This document shows positions 1-6,718 of a DNA stretch of 8,899 bases, piece by piece. Source of the DNA: CAIXSC01 sp040381235 (GTDB lineage: Bacteria > Planctomycetota > Planctomycetia > Pirellulales > Pirellulaceae); the NCBI GenBank assembly GCA_040381235.1, contig JBEIHS010000255.1, positions 1 through 8,899 of the forward strand, given 5' to 3'. Position 1 is the stretch's first letter; each line of letters starts with the position of its first letter. The translations under genes and the position numbers were made by a program. The notes beneath the pieces were generated by a model. The model was given only the letters and a program-made list of their open reading frames with translations. It was not told the DNA's origin and did not search any database.

Positions 1-17
1 CCCCGCCCCTCAAGCTC

Positions 18-94
18 CTGAACACTGAATACTGAATACTGAATACTGAATACTGAATACTGAAAACTGAAAACTCAAAACCGAAAACTGAAAA
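18..94. repeat. 7-bp tandem repeat array upstream of the ABC operon
   Basis: Eleven consecutive heptamers are visible. The first is CTGAACA, followed by five exact CTGAATA units (25-59), then a drifted A-rich half: CTGAAAA twice, CTCAAAA, CCGAAAA, CTGAAAA. The tract is A-rich, in sharp contrast to the GC-rich genes around it, and it ends about 48 bp before the ATPase start codon. The exact copies in the middle and the graded divergence to the right suggest growth by replication slippage. No protein, structured RNA or convincing promoter is visible in it. Whether it carries a regulatory role, such as an AT-rich upstream element, cannot be told from sequence. Confidence 0.93.
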
Positions 95-141
95 CCCCAA
101 CCACTAAAAGACCAATCTCACTCCCGCCCCCAGGTGACCGG

Positions 142-1107
142 ATGATTCAGGCAACGAGCGGACCCGTTTTGGAAACGCGGGAGCTCACGAAGCAGTTTGG
201 CGAGTTCACGGCGCTTGATCGGCTCTCGATCGTGTTGGAACGCGGGCAGATCCTGGGCTTTATTGGTCCCAACGGGGCCGGCAAGACAACCGCGATCAAG
301 ATTCTGGTCGGGTTGATGCGGCCGACGAGCGGCACGGCGCGGATCGCCGGGGCCGATTGCGTCGCCGACGCGCGGCGGATCAAGCGGCTGGTCGGCTACA
401 TGCCCGACACGTTCGGTTCGTACGACAACATGCGGGTCCGCGAGTATCTCGATTTTTTCGGGGCCGTTTTCGGCATCGCCCGCCGCGACCGGCGGAAGCG
501 GATCGACGAGGTGTTGGAGACGACCGGATCGACCTGGATGCAGGACCGGTTCGTGGAGAATCTCAGCCACGGTATGAAGCAGCGGATTGGCGTGGCCCGG
601 ACGCTGTTGCACGACCCGGAGATGCTGATCTTGGACGAGCCGGCCAATGGGCTCGACCCGCGGGCGCGGATCGAGATGCGGGAACTGTTGCTGCGTTTGG
701 CGGCGATGGGCAAGACGCTGATTGTGACCAGCCACATCCTGCCCGAGTTGGCGCGGATCTGCAACGTCGTCGCGATGATCACCCAGGGGAAGCTGCGAGC
801 GTTCGGAACGCTGGACCAGATCATGCGGGACATCCGGCAGCGCCGAACGTTCGAAATCCAGTTGGTCGACGCCACTCAGTTGAATGCGGCCGCCGAATGC
901 GTCGTCCGCGGGCTCGATGAGGCCGAAGGGAAGTCGGTCGAAAAGTCGGAAGCCGAATTGATGGTGCGGTTCCAGACAAGCCGGACAGACAAGGATTTGG
1001 CCGGCTTGCTGGCGCGGCTCGTCGACCAACGAGTGGCGGTCGGCCAATTCCGCGAAGTGCCGACCGATCTGGAAGACGCGTTCTTGTCAGTGACGAGCCA
1101 AACGTGA
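142..1107 (+). CDS. ABC-2 type transporter, ATP-binding protein
   Basis: This 321-residue protein is the nucleotide-binding subunit of an ABC exporter; it would hydrolyse ATP at the cytoplasmic membrane face to drive the permease encoded next. The ABC motifs appear in order: Walker A GPNGAGKT (residues 42-49), a Q-loop region GYMPD with Asp89 at the usual Gln/Glu position, the signature as LSHGMKQR (141-148), Walker B MLILDEP (161-167) with catalytic Glu166, and the switch His198 in TSH. Residues from about 230 form the C-terminal extension common in ABC-2 ATPases, ending in LEDAFLSVTS. Length is normal for the family (about 300-320). The ATG is chosen because the protein aligns from its N terminus with the family and AGGTGA (132-137) lies 4 bp upstream. 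The permease gene follows after a 218-bp repeat-filled gap. Substrate is unknown; gliding, drug, lipid or polysaccharide export are all possible for this family. Confidence 0.96.
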   Translation: MIQATSGPVLETRELTKQFGEFTALDRLSIVLERGQILGFIGPNGAGKTTAIKILVGLMRPTSGTARIAGADCVADARRIKRLVGYMPDTFGSYDNMRVREYLDFFGAVFGIARRDRRKRIDEVLETTGSTWMQDRFVENLSHGMKQRIGVARTLLHDPEMLILDEPANGLDPRARIEMRELLLRLAAMGKTLIVTSHILPELARICNVVAMITQGKLRAFGTLDQIMRDIRQRRTFEIQLVDATQLNAAAECVVRGLDEAEGKSVEKSEAELMVRFQTSRTDKDLAGLLARLVDQRVAVGQFREVPTDLEDAFLSVTSQT

Positions 1108-1127
1108 TGGCCGGCTGTTTAGTCCGG

Positions 1128-1280
1128 CTGGCAGGATGATGCAACTGGCAGACTGATGCAACTGGCAGACTGGTGCGGCAGGCAGACTGGTGCGGTCGGT
1201 GCGGCCGGCAGACTGGTGCGGCTGGCAGACTGGTGCAACTGGCAGACTGGTGCGGCTGGCAGCTTGATGCGGCTGGCAGG
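1128..1280. repeat. 17-bp tandem repeat array between ATPase and permease genes
   Basis: Eight copies of a 17-bp unit, consensus CTGGCAGACTGGTGCGG, followed by a partial ninth. Unit starts are 1128, 1145, 1162, 1179, 1205, 1222, 1239 and 1256; the fourth unit carries a 9-bp insertion (TCGGTGCGG) that duplicates its own tail. Variants alternate mainly between ending GCAA and GCGG. The array fills most of the 218-bp gap between two genes expected to be co-transcribed, so it is probably part of their mRNA. A short GCCGG/CCGGC inverted repeat (1110-1114 with 1124-1128) sits just after the ATPase stop, without a T-tract. Seventeen is not a multiple of three, so the array cannot encode a simple periodic peptide in one frame. 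Confidence 0.94.
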
Positions 1281-1325
1281 GGCGGCGGGGCAGCGAACTG
1301 AGTACTTAACTGCGGATGATTTCCG

Positions 1326-2981
1326 ATGGTGCCGATAGTAGCCCGCGAGTTTTACGGAATCCTGCGCACGCCGCGGGCGCTCGGCGCCATCGTGGCGATG
1401 TCGTTGGCGTTCGCGTTGTTGGTGTTGGCGCGGTGGCCGAGCGAGGCGTTGGTTGATCTGTCGGGCGGCCAATCGCGGCAGGTATTCCGCGTCTTTTCGC
1501 TCGGGCTGTTCGCGGGCGTGCTGCTCTTGGCCCCCGCCTTTCCCGCCTCGTCGATTGTGCGCGAGAAGGTCAAGGGCACATTGGCTTTGCTGTTCAATTC
1601 GCCATTGAGCTCGCTGGAAATCTACTTCGGCAAGTTTTTCGGCGTGCTGGCGTTCACGGCCGTGTTGTTGTCGACAAGCTTGCCGGCGGCCGCCGCTTGC
1701 TACGCGATGGGCGGCATCGACTTGGTCGGCGATGTCGGCACGCTGTACTTGATTCTGACCGTGGTGGCGATCGAGTACATCGCGTTAGGGCTGTTCGTCA
1801 GTTGCTTGGCGCAGTCGCCGGATTCGGCGGTCCGCGTGACCTACGCGGCCGTGTTCCTTTACTGCTTCGCGACGCTAGGGCCGTACTATCTGTTTCAAGG
1901 CCAAGAGGGTCTTCTCGCCGACTTGGCGTTCTCCGTGCGCCGCCTGTCGCCCGTTCCCGTGCTGCTCGATTTGATCGGTCAGGGAAGCATCGGATCGGCC
2001 GGACTGATGGAATCCGGGAGCGGGCTGGGCGCGTTTCTGGGCTATGGTTGCGTGTTGATCGCTGCCTTGATCACGGCGACCGTCTTGCGACTGAACTACC
2101 GAATCTTCGACCGGTCCCGCTCGCAAGGGTTGATCACCGACGATCAATCGACAAGCGTCCAGACGGCGCGGCGGATATTCTTTTTGGTCGATCCGCAGCG
2201 GCGGAAGGCGGGCATTCCGTTCTATCTCAATCCGGTCATGGTGAAGGAATTCCGCACCCGCCGCTTCGGCCGCTTTCATTGGCTGTTGCGGCTGGTCGCG
2301 ATCTGCGCCGTGTTGTCGCTAGCGCTGACGTTCGCCGCCACCACCGGCACGATGGACTGGGGCGTGGAAACGGTGGGCGGGTTGCTGGTCTTCTTCCAGG
2401 TGCTGCTGGTGGCGTTGATCACGCCGAGTCTCTCGGCCGGGTTGATCAGCACCGAGCGGGAAAGCGGTGGCTGGGATTTGCTGCGGATGACGACGATGTC
2501 CGGATGGCGGCTCGTCACGGGCAAATTGGCGAGCGTCGCGTGGACGCTCGTGCTGATTCTGTTCGCCACCGCCCCAGGCTACGCCGTGATGATTTTCATC
2601 AAGCCGTCGATGTGGCTCCAGGTCACGCTGGTCATCGCCTGCTTGGCGCTGACGGCCGTCTACACCTTGGCATTGAGCGCCGCCGTCGGCGCTTGGTTCA
2701 ATCGCACGGCCACCTCGACCGTGACGGTCTACGTCGTGCTGTTGGCCGTGTTCCTTGGTCCGATGCTGATATGGCTGGGACGGGAAGCCCCGTTCGGCTT
2801 CGATGTGGTGCAGACAGCGTTGATGATCAATCCGATGGGCGCGGCGCTGAGTGTTATCGAAACGCCCGGATTCGCCCAGTATGAATTGATCCCCGGCAGT
2901 TGGTGGGTCGGCGGCGTGGTGAGCCTCCTGTCGTTCGCCACCCTGGGATTCCGCGTCTGGCGACTGTTGCGTCCAACGTAA
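1326..2981 (+). CDS. ABC-2 type permease, apparently a fused double-length subunit
   Basis: A 551-residue integral membrane protein that would form the transmembrane channel of the exporter powered by the upstream ATPase. About twelve hydrophobic segments can be read, roughly at residues 19-36, 57-73, 104-128, 140-162, 171-190, 234-254, 319-340, 350-374, 402-426, 433-459, 464-485 and 529-545: six, a charged cytoplasmic linker (255-300), then six. Each half starts with a similar amphipathic entry (VAREFYGILRT at 5; VMVKEFRTRRF at 304). Each half also has the ABC-2 loop pattern E-x3-G-x3-LL followed by GK (Glu80, Gly84, Leu88-89, Gly102-Lys103; Glu377, Gly381, Leu385-386, Gly399-Lys400). Typical ABC-2 permeases are about 250-400 residues with six segments and work as dimers, so this chain may supply both halves. 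ATG 1326 is the likely start; GTG 1329 is the next codon and cannot be excluded. No clear Shine-Dalgarno sequence is seen. Substrate is unknown. Confidence 0.93.
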   Translation: MVPIVAREFYGILRTPRALGAIVAMSLAFALLVLARWPSEALVDLSGGQSRQVFRVFSLGLFAGVLLLAPAFPASSIVREKVKGTLALLFNSPLSSLEIYFGKFFGVLAFTAVLLSTSLPAAAACYAMGGIDLVGDVGTLYLILTVVAIEYIALGLFVSCLAQSPDSAVRVTYAAVFLYCFATLGPYYLFQGQEGLLADLAFSVRRLSPVPVLLDLIGQGSIGSAGLMESGSGLGAFLGYGCVLIAALITATVLRLNYRIFDRSRSQGLITDDQSTSVQTARRIFFLVDPQRRKAGIPFYLNPVMVKEFRTRRFGRFHWLLRLVAICAVLSLALTFAATTGTMDWGVETVGGLLVFFQVLLVALITPSLSAGLISTERESGGWDLLRMTTMSGWRLVTGKLASVAWTLVLILFATAPGYAVMIFIKPSMWLQVTLVIACLALTAVYTLALSAAVGAWFNRTATSTVTVYVVLLAVFLGPMLIWLGREAPFGFDVVQTALMINPMGAALSVIETPGFAQYELIPGSWWVGGVVSLLSFATLGFRVWRLLRPT

Positions 2982-3000
2982 GCGGCGGCCACTCCGCCGC
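2982..3000. other. GC-rich hairpin directly after the permease stop
   Basis: A perfect 7-bp inverted repeat, GCGGCGG and CCGCCGC separated by CCACT, begins at the base after the permease stop codon. There is no T-tract, so it is not a standard intrinsic terminator; it could protect the 3' end of a processed transcript or be chance in GC-rich DNA. The following gene starts only 52 bp further on. Confidence 0.4.
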
Positions 3001-3052
3001 ATCCGCCGGCTGTTCCTTCCACGAGTTGAATTCGCGAAGCGATAGGTTTTCG

Positions 3053-5149
3053 ATGACGCACCGCCGATCGCCCGTTGTGGGCCCGCTATCAACCTGCAGC
3101 CGTGGCCTGATTCGCGCCAGCGCGTTCGCGGTGGGCCTGGCGTTCTCCGCCGGCACGCTCGGCGATGCGCTGCGTCTGCCTGGGTCACTGCAACTCGGGG
3201 CGCTACAGCAGACGTTCGGCCAAGAGCCGGTCGGAGCCGCAAGGAACAGCGCGCCGGCGACGGCTGGCGCCCCAGCAGGCGCTCCAGCAGGCGCTCCAGC
3301 AGGCGCTCCAGCAGGCGCGCCTGCTGTGGCCGCGGCGCCGCAGGCTGGCGCGCCGCCGGCGCCGCCACCGGCCGTGTTGGGACCGCCGCCGAAAATCGAT
3401 ACCAGCCGCGCTTTCGTCGTGCCGATGCGGAAGCCGGCGGCGGCGGACGCCAACGCGATCGAGGTCGACGACATCATGGACCAGGACCCGTTGCTGGTGT
3501 TGCCCGGCCGGATCTTCATCTATTCGAAGAGCCTCAAGCCGCTGTGGCTGAAAGCGCTGGCCCGCCCCGACGCGGAGACGCGGCGGTTGGCTGCCGAAAC
3601 CTTCTCGCTCGCCGTCGCCCGCGATTTTCCCGAAATGGCCGACGCCGCTCCAGCGCTGGTCGATGTGGCGGTCAACGACCAAGATCCGCTCACGCGCCGC
3701 GCCGCCGCGCGGGCCGCTGTCGCGCTGGACGCGCGCGCCGCGGCCGCCGCTCTGTGGAAACTGGCGAACGACGATGGACTGCTGATGGCGCAAATCGTGG
3801 AACCCGCCTTGGCGCGGTGGAAGTTCGCCGACGCCGTGCCGGTCTGGCGCAGCCGGCTTGACCGGTTCGATGGCGAACGCGCGTACCTACTGCTGGCGAT
3901 CGACGCGGTGGCGGTCGCGGGCGACACGGCGTCGGTCGCGCCGCTACTAAAACTGGCCGGCGACGCGTTGGCGCCGAGCGAGGTCCGGGCGGCGGCCGCG
4001 TTGGCCGCCGGCAAACTCCAAACCAGCGGCCTGGAATCGGCCGCGTCCGCCGCGATCGCGCAGAAGAACCGCCCCGAGCACCTCGGCCGTCTGGTGGCGG
4101 CGTTGCTCTTGCGGCAGCATCGCGACGAGCCGGCCCGGACCGTGTTGACGACGCTGGCGAAAGATCCAGAACCGGCGGTCGCGGCCGCGGCGATCGCCAG
4201 TTTGTGGGCGGCCGGCCGGCCGCTCGCGTTGCCGTTCGCGGCCCAGAACACAACCAGTTCCGACGCCAAATTACGGCGGCTCGCGGCCGAGATTCTCTGC
4301 GAAGAAGGCACCGCCGCCGCGATCGCCCAGCTTGGCGTCATGCTCGACGATCGCAACCCTTCGATCCGGCGGTTCGTCGCATCGCGGTTCACGCGTTTCG
4401 CCACCGCGCCAGACGCCAAACTGCGACCGGCGGTGCTTGAGCAAGCGACCGCCATGCTGGCGGGCGATTCCTGGCGGGGACTGGAACAAGCCGCGCTCAT
4501 CCTCGGCAGCCTTGACCATGAACCGGCGGCCGAGCGGCTCGTGGCGTTATTGCCGCACGAACGCGGCGAAGTGCGGGTCGCTACGGGCTGGGCGCTGCGG
4601 CGGCTGAAAGTGGCCGCGACCTATCCGGCGATCCTGAACCACGCCGTCACGATCGACAAGACGATCGCCACCGAGGAAGCCGGCTCGCCCACGACGAAGC
4701 AATTGAGCCAGATCTTCCAGCTGTTCGGCGAGGTCCGCTATCGCGAGTCCGAGCGGCTCATGCGGAAGTTCGTGCCGAAATCGCCGTTGGATCAACGCGT
4801 ACGCGGGGCGGCTGTCTGGTCGCTCGGATATCTGTATCTCGACAATCCGAAGTCCGACTTGCCCGCGCTGTTCGCCGAACGGCTCGCCGATAACGCGTCG
4901 CCGATGCCCGAACTGGACTACGTACGGCAGATGTCGGGGATCGGACTCGGGCGGATGCGGGCGGAAGCCGAACTGGGAACGCTCCGGCGCTTCGCGCAAA
5001 TCGACGGTCCCAATACGAAAGTGGGCCGCGGTTGCGGCTGGTCGATCGAACGGATGACGGGCGAAAAAATGCCGCCCGGCACCGACCGGCAAGATGGCGT
5101 CCTCGGCTGGTTCCTCGAATCGCTGAAGTCGTGGAACGCCGAGCAGTAG
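3053..5149 (+). CDS. Exported HEAT-repeat-like protein with Ala-Gly-Pro linker
   Basis: A 698-residue protein with no catalytic motif that I recognise. Residues 1-22 are basic and polar (with Arg18 and Arg21), followed by a hydrophobic stretch around 23-36 and possible cleavage near Ala39, which reads as a signal peptide or N-terminal anchor. Residues 71-90 are five exact AGAP units in a long Ala/Pro linker running to about 115. From about 165 the chain is rich in paired helices with the look of HEAT/PBS-lyase repeats, for example around 168-190, 201-225, 298-322, 375-398, 435-460, 471-498 and 504-528. The last 150 residues are less repetitive. Such folds usually serve as protein-binding scaffolds. 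ATG 3053 is preferred over in-frame codons further upstream because those overlap the permease; a weak AGG lies at 3044-3046. The gap to the permease is 71 bp, so it is probably in the same operon and could be a periplasmic partner of the exporter, but that rests on position alone. Confidence 0.88.
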   Translation: MTHRRSPVVGPLSTCSRGLIRASAFAVGLAFSAGTLGDALRLPGSLQLGALQQTFGQEPVGAARNSAPATAGAPAGAPAGAPAGAPAGAPAVAAAPQAGAPPAPPPAVLGPPPKIDTSRAFVVPMRKPAAADANAIEVDDIMDQDPLLVLPGRIFIYSKSLKPLWLKALARPDAETRRLAAETFSLAVARDFPEMADAAPALVDVAVNDQDPLTRRAAARAAVALDARAAAAALWKLANDDGLLMAQIVEPALARWKFADAVPVWRSRLDRFDGERAYLLLAIDAVAVAGDTASVAPLLKLAGDALAPSEVRAAAALAAGKLQTSGLESAASAAIAQKNRPEHLGRLVAALLLRQHRDEPARTVLTTLAKDPEPAVAAAAIASLWAAGRPLALPFAAQNTTSSDAKLRRLAAEILCEEGTAAAIAQLGVMLDDRNPSIRRFVASRFTRFATAPDAKLRPAVLEQATAMLAGDSWRGLEQAALILGSLDHEPAAERLVALLPHERGEVRVATGWALRRLKVAATYPAILNHAVTIDKTIATEEAGSPTTKQLSQIFQLFGEVRYRESERLMRKFVPKSPLDQRVRGAAVWSLGYLYLDNPKSDLPALFAERLADNASPMPELDYVRQMSGIGLGRMRAEAELGTLRRFAQIDGPNTKVGRGCGWSIERMTGEKMPPGTDRQDGVLGWFLESLKSWNAEQ
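3263..3322 (+). repeat. 12-bp in-frame tandem repeat encoding (AGAP)5
   Basis: Five 12-bp units, central consensus GCAGGCGCTCCA, encode five Ala-Gly-Ala-Pro repeats between the predicted signal sequence and the helical repeats. Units 2-4 are identical; the first and last differ only at third codon positions, so the peptide is perfectly preserved. The multiple-of-three unit means copy-number change would alter linker length without breaking the frame. Confidence 0.95.
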
Positions 5150-5209
5150 CGGTCACCCCTTGATCGTCACGTGACGGACAGCCGGACGCGCCACGCAGTC
5201 ACAACGAAG
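5150..5209. other. Start of the convergent spacer, with a 12-bp palindrome
   Basis: This stretch follows the HEAT-repeat gene stop. Its only visible structure is the perfect 12-bp palindrome CGTCACGTGACG at 5165-5176, with core CACGTG. No T-tract follows it, so it does not read as an intrinsic terminator. It could be a symmetric protein-binding site or chance. No gene is seen here. Confidence 0.35.
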
Positions 5210-5443
5210 CAGCCACCTGATCATCACTTCGAAACAGCCGGGTCATCACTTCGTAACAGCCGGGTCATCACTTCGTAACAGCCAGGTCATCACTGAGTCG
5301 CAGCTGAGTCACAGCTTGGTCGCAGTTTGGTTACAGCTGAGTCACGGTTTAGTCACAGCTGAGTCGCAGGTTGTTCACAGCTGAGTCACGGTTTAGTCAC
5401 AGCTGGGTCGCGACTGGGTCGCCATTGGGTAGCCAATAGGTGG
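5210..5443. repeat. 11/22-bp tandem repeat array between convergent genes
   Basis: The array has two linked parts. From 5210 to 5300 are four units: one of 25 bp, then three of 22 bp starting at 5235, 5257 and 5279, with consensus CAGCCGGGTCATCACTTCG followed by TAA. From 5301 to 5443 the unit becomes 11 bp, consensus CAGCTGAGTCA, in thirteen consecutive copies decaying toward the right end (last CCAATAGGTGG). A higher-order 44-bp period is visible: 5334-5366 and 5378-5410 match at 32 of 33 positions. The fourth 22-bp unit ends CTGAGTCG, bridging the two parts. The array fills most of the 309-bp gap between the two converging operons. No recognisable terminator with a T-tract is present on either strand. 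Confidence 0.93.
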
Positions 5444-5458
5444 CCAACATAAATCGGC

Positions 5459-6685
5459 TCACCACTTGGTCAGCGGGCCGATCGTGACCGTGGTGCGTTC
5501 GGTGAGCGGATAGGCTTCCAGCAAGCGCCGCAGATCGGCGAGCGTGACGGCGCGATAGAGTTCGACCGGTTCGCGAACGGTGCGGTAGACGCGGCGTTGG
5601 ATCCAGTTGTTGCCGACCGAAAACAACCGGCTCGCCGGCCGTTCGGCGCTGAGCACGATTTGCGCGCACAGCTTGGCTTTGGCGCGCTGCAATTCCTCGT
5701 CGGTGACGCCGTTCGCCTGCACGTCGGCCAGCAGCGCGTCCATTCGCGACCACAGTTCGCGGCTGTTTTCCGGCGGGCAGCCCAGGTAGGTCGAAAAGAC
5801 GCCCGTTCCCTGATACTCGTAATTCGACATCCCGGCGAATTCGGCTTCGCCCGAATCGACCAGTTCCCAAAACAGGCGGCTACCCGTGTCGTCGCCGACG
5901 ATCGTGGACAGCAGGCGGGCGGCGAATCGATCGTGATCGGCGGCGGCGGGGAACGCCCCGAGTTCCAGGGTGTATTGCTGTTTGGCGGAATCTTTGCGGA
6001 GCAAATGGAAGCTGGCCCGAGATCCCGCGCGGGCTGTCGCTCGGGGAGCGTCGTGCCGCGGCCACTCGCCGCACCATTTCGCGGCGTCGGCGACTAATTG
6101 ATCGAAATCGATGTTGCCGGCGGCGGCCAACACCATGTTCGACGGGCTGTAGCGGGCTTCGAAATAGGCCCGCATTTGGTCGGCTGTGAGCGCTTCGATC
6201 GACGCCGCCGTCCCCAGTATGCTGCGCCCCAGCGGATGGGGACTGAAAAAGGCGGACATGCATTTGTCATGCGCCCCATACGGCGGCTGGTCGTCATATT
6301 TGGCGATCTCTTCAAGGATCACTTTTTTCTCGGTGTTGAAGTCGTCCTCGCGCAGCGCGGGACGCAGCATGTCCGAGAGCAACTCGACGACCCGTTGCTG
6401 GTACTCCGGGAGCACCGTCGCGTGATAAACCGTCTGCTCTTCCGACGTGTAGGCGTTCGAATTGGAACCGATTTCGTCGAGCTCCCGGTTCACGTCGGCG
6501 GACGATCGCCGATGCGTGCCTTTGAACGCCATATGTTCAAGGAAGTGGCTCACGCCGGACACGTCGTCGGTTTCATCGCGCGATCCGGTTTGGACAAAGA
6601 AGGCGAACGCCGCCGAATAAGCTCCGGGCGTGCATTCGGCGATGATTTCCAGTCCGTTGGGCAATACGGCGCGGCGGAATTCCAT
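5459..6685 (-). CDS. M16B-family zinc metallopeptidase, catalytic (zinc-binding) subunit
   Basis: A 408-residue peptidase of the pitrilysin/insulinase-like M16 family, half-size M16B type. The inverted zinc motif HxxEH is intact as HFLEH (His47, Glu50, His51). The downstream glutamates are also present in NTEKKVILEEI, with Glu126 at the expected ligand distance and Glu119 seven residues before it. The N-terminal M16 domain covers about residues 5-150 and the C-terminal M16 domain about 165-345. The Arg and Tyr seven apart that normally sit after SRLF in the C-terminal domain are absent: SRLF (269-272) is followed by Val276 and Phe283 at those positions. It should therefore need a partner supplying Arg/Tyr, most simply the neighbour gene just upstream. 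No signal peptide is seen, so it is probably cytoplasmic. Substrate is unknown. The ATG start is supported by family alignment (EFRRAVLPNGLEII) and by AGGA 8 bp upstream. It lies 33 bp after its neighbour and ends the operon. Confidence 0.95.
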   Translation of the reverse strand: MEFRRAVLPNGLEIIAECTPGAYSAAFAFFVQTGSRDETDDVSGVSHFLEHMAFKGTHRRSSADVNRELDEIGSNSNAYTSEEQTVYHATVLPEYQQRVVELLSDMLRPALREDDFNTEKKVILEEIAKYDDQPPYGAHDKCMSAFFSPHPLGRSILGTAASIEALTADQMRAYFEARYSPSNMVLAAAGNIDFDQLVADAAKWCGEWPRHDAPRATARAGSRASFHLLRKDSAKQQYTLELGAFPAAADHDRFAARLLSTIVGDDTGSRLFWELVDSGEAEFAGMSNYEYQGTGVFSTYLGCPPENSRELWSRMDALLADVQANGVTDEELQRAKAKLCAQIVLSAERPASRLFSVGNNWIQRRVYRTVREPVELYRAVTLADLRRLLEAYPLTERTTVTIGPLTKW

Positions 6686-6718
6686 GGTGCGGTTCCTGCG
6701 GGGGTCGGGTGGTTCCGC

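Noticed and set aside
118..1047. Long open frame (309 codons) antisense to the ABC ATPase
   Set aside because: The plus-strand protein has all ABC motifs; the antisense frame is Arg/Pro/Gln-rich without recognisable motifs, as expected in GC-rich DNA.
1128..1280. Possible CRISPR array from regularly repeated units
   Set aside because: Units are directly abutting with no unique spacers, and no cas gene is present. The same applies to the arrays at 18-94, 5210-5443 and 8784-8849.
1156..1338. A 60-codon open frame with a Trp/Cys-rich repetitive peptide that overlaps the permease start
   Set aside because: It is produced by reading the 17-bp repeats in one frame, has no Shine-Dalgarno, and changes frame pattern with each unit. 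A leader peptide cannot be excluded but is not supported.
2900..3052. Upstream in-frame extension of the HEAT-repeat protein
   Set aside because: It would overlap the permease gene by 82 bp and put 51 unrelated residues before a plausible signal sequence.
2319..3368. 349-codon minus-strand frame across the permease and HEAT-repeat genes
   Set aside because: It runs across two real genes and the AGAP repeat (giving LLER repeats), with low-complexity Arg/Gln composition.
3520..4500. 326-codon minus-strand frame within the HEAT-repeat gene
   Set aside because: Very rich in Ser/Ala/Arg, a mirror of Ala/Arg-rich helical codons; no domain seen.
5422..5443. ATTGG/CCAAT inverted repeat as a terminator for the M16 operon
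   Set aside because: Only a 5-bp stem with no T-tract on the minus strand, and it is made of decayed 11-bp repeat units.
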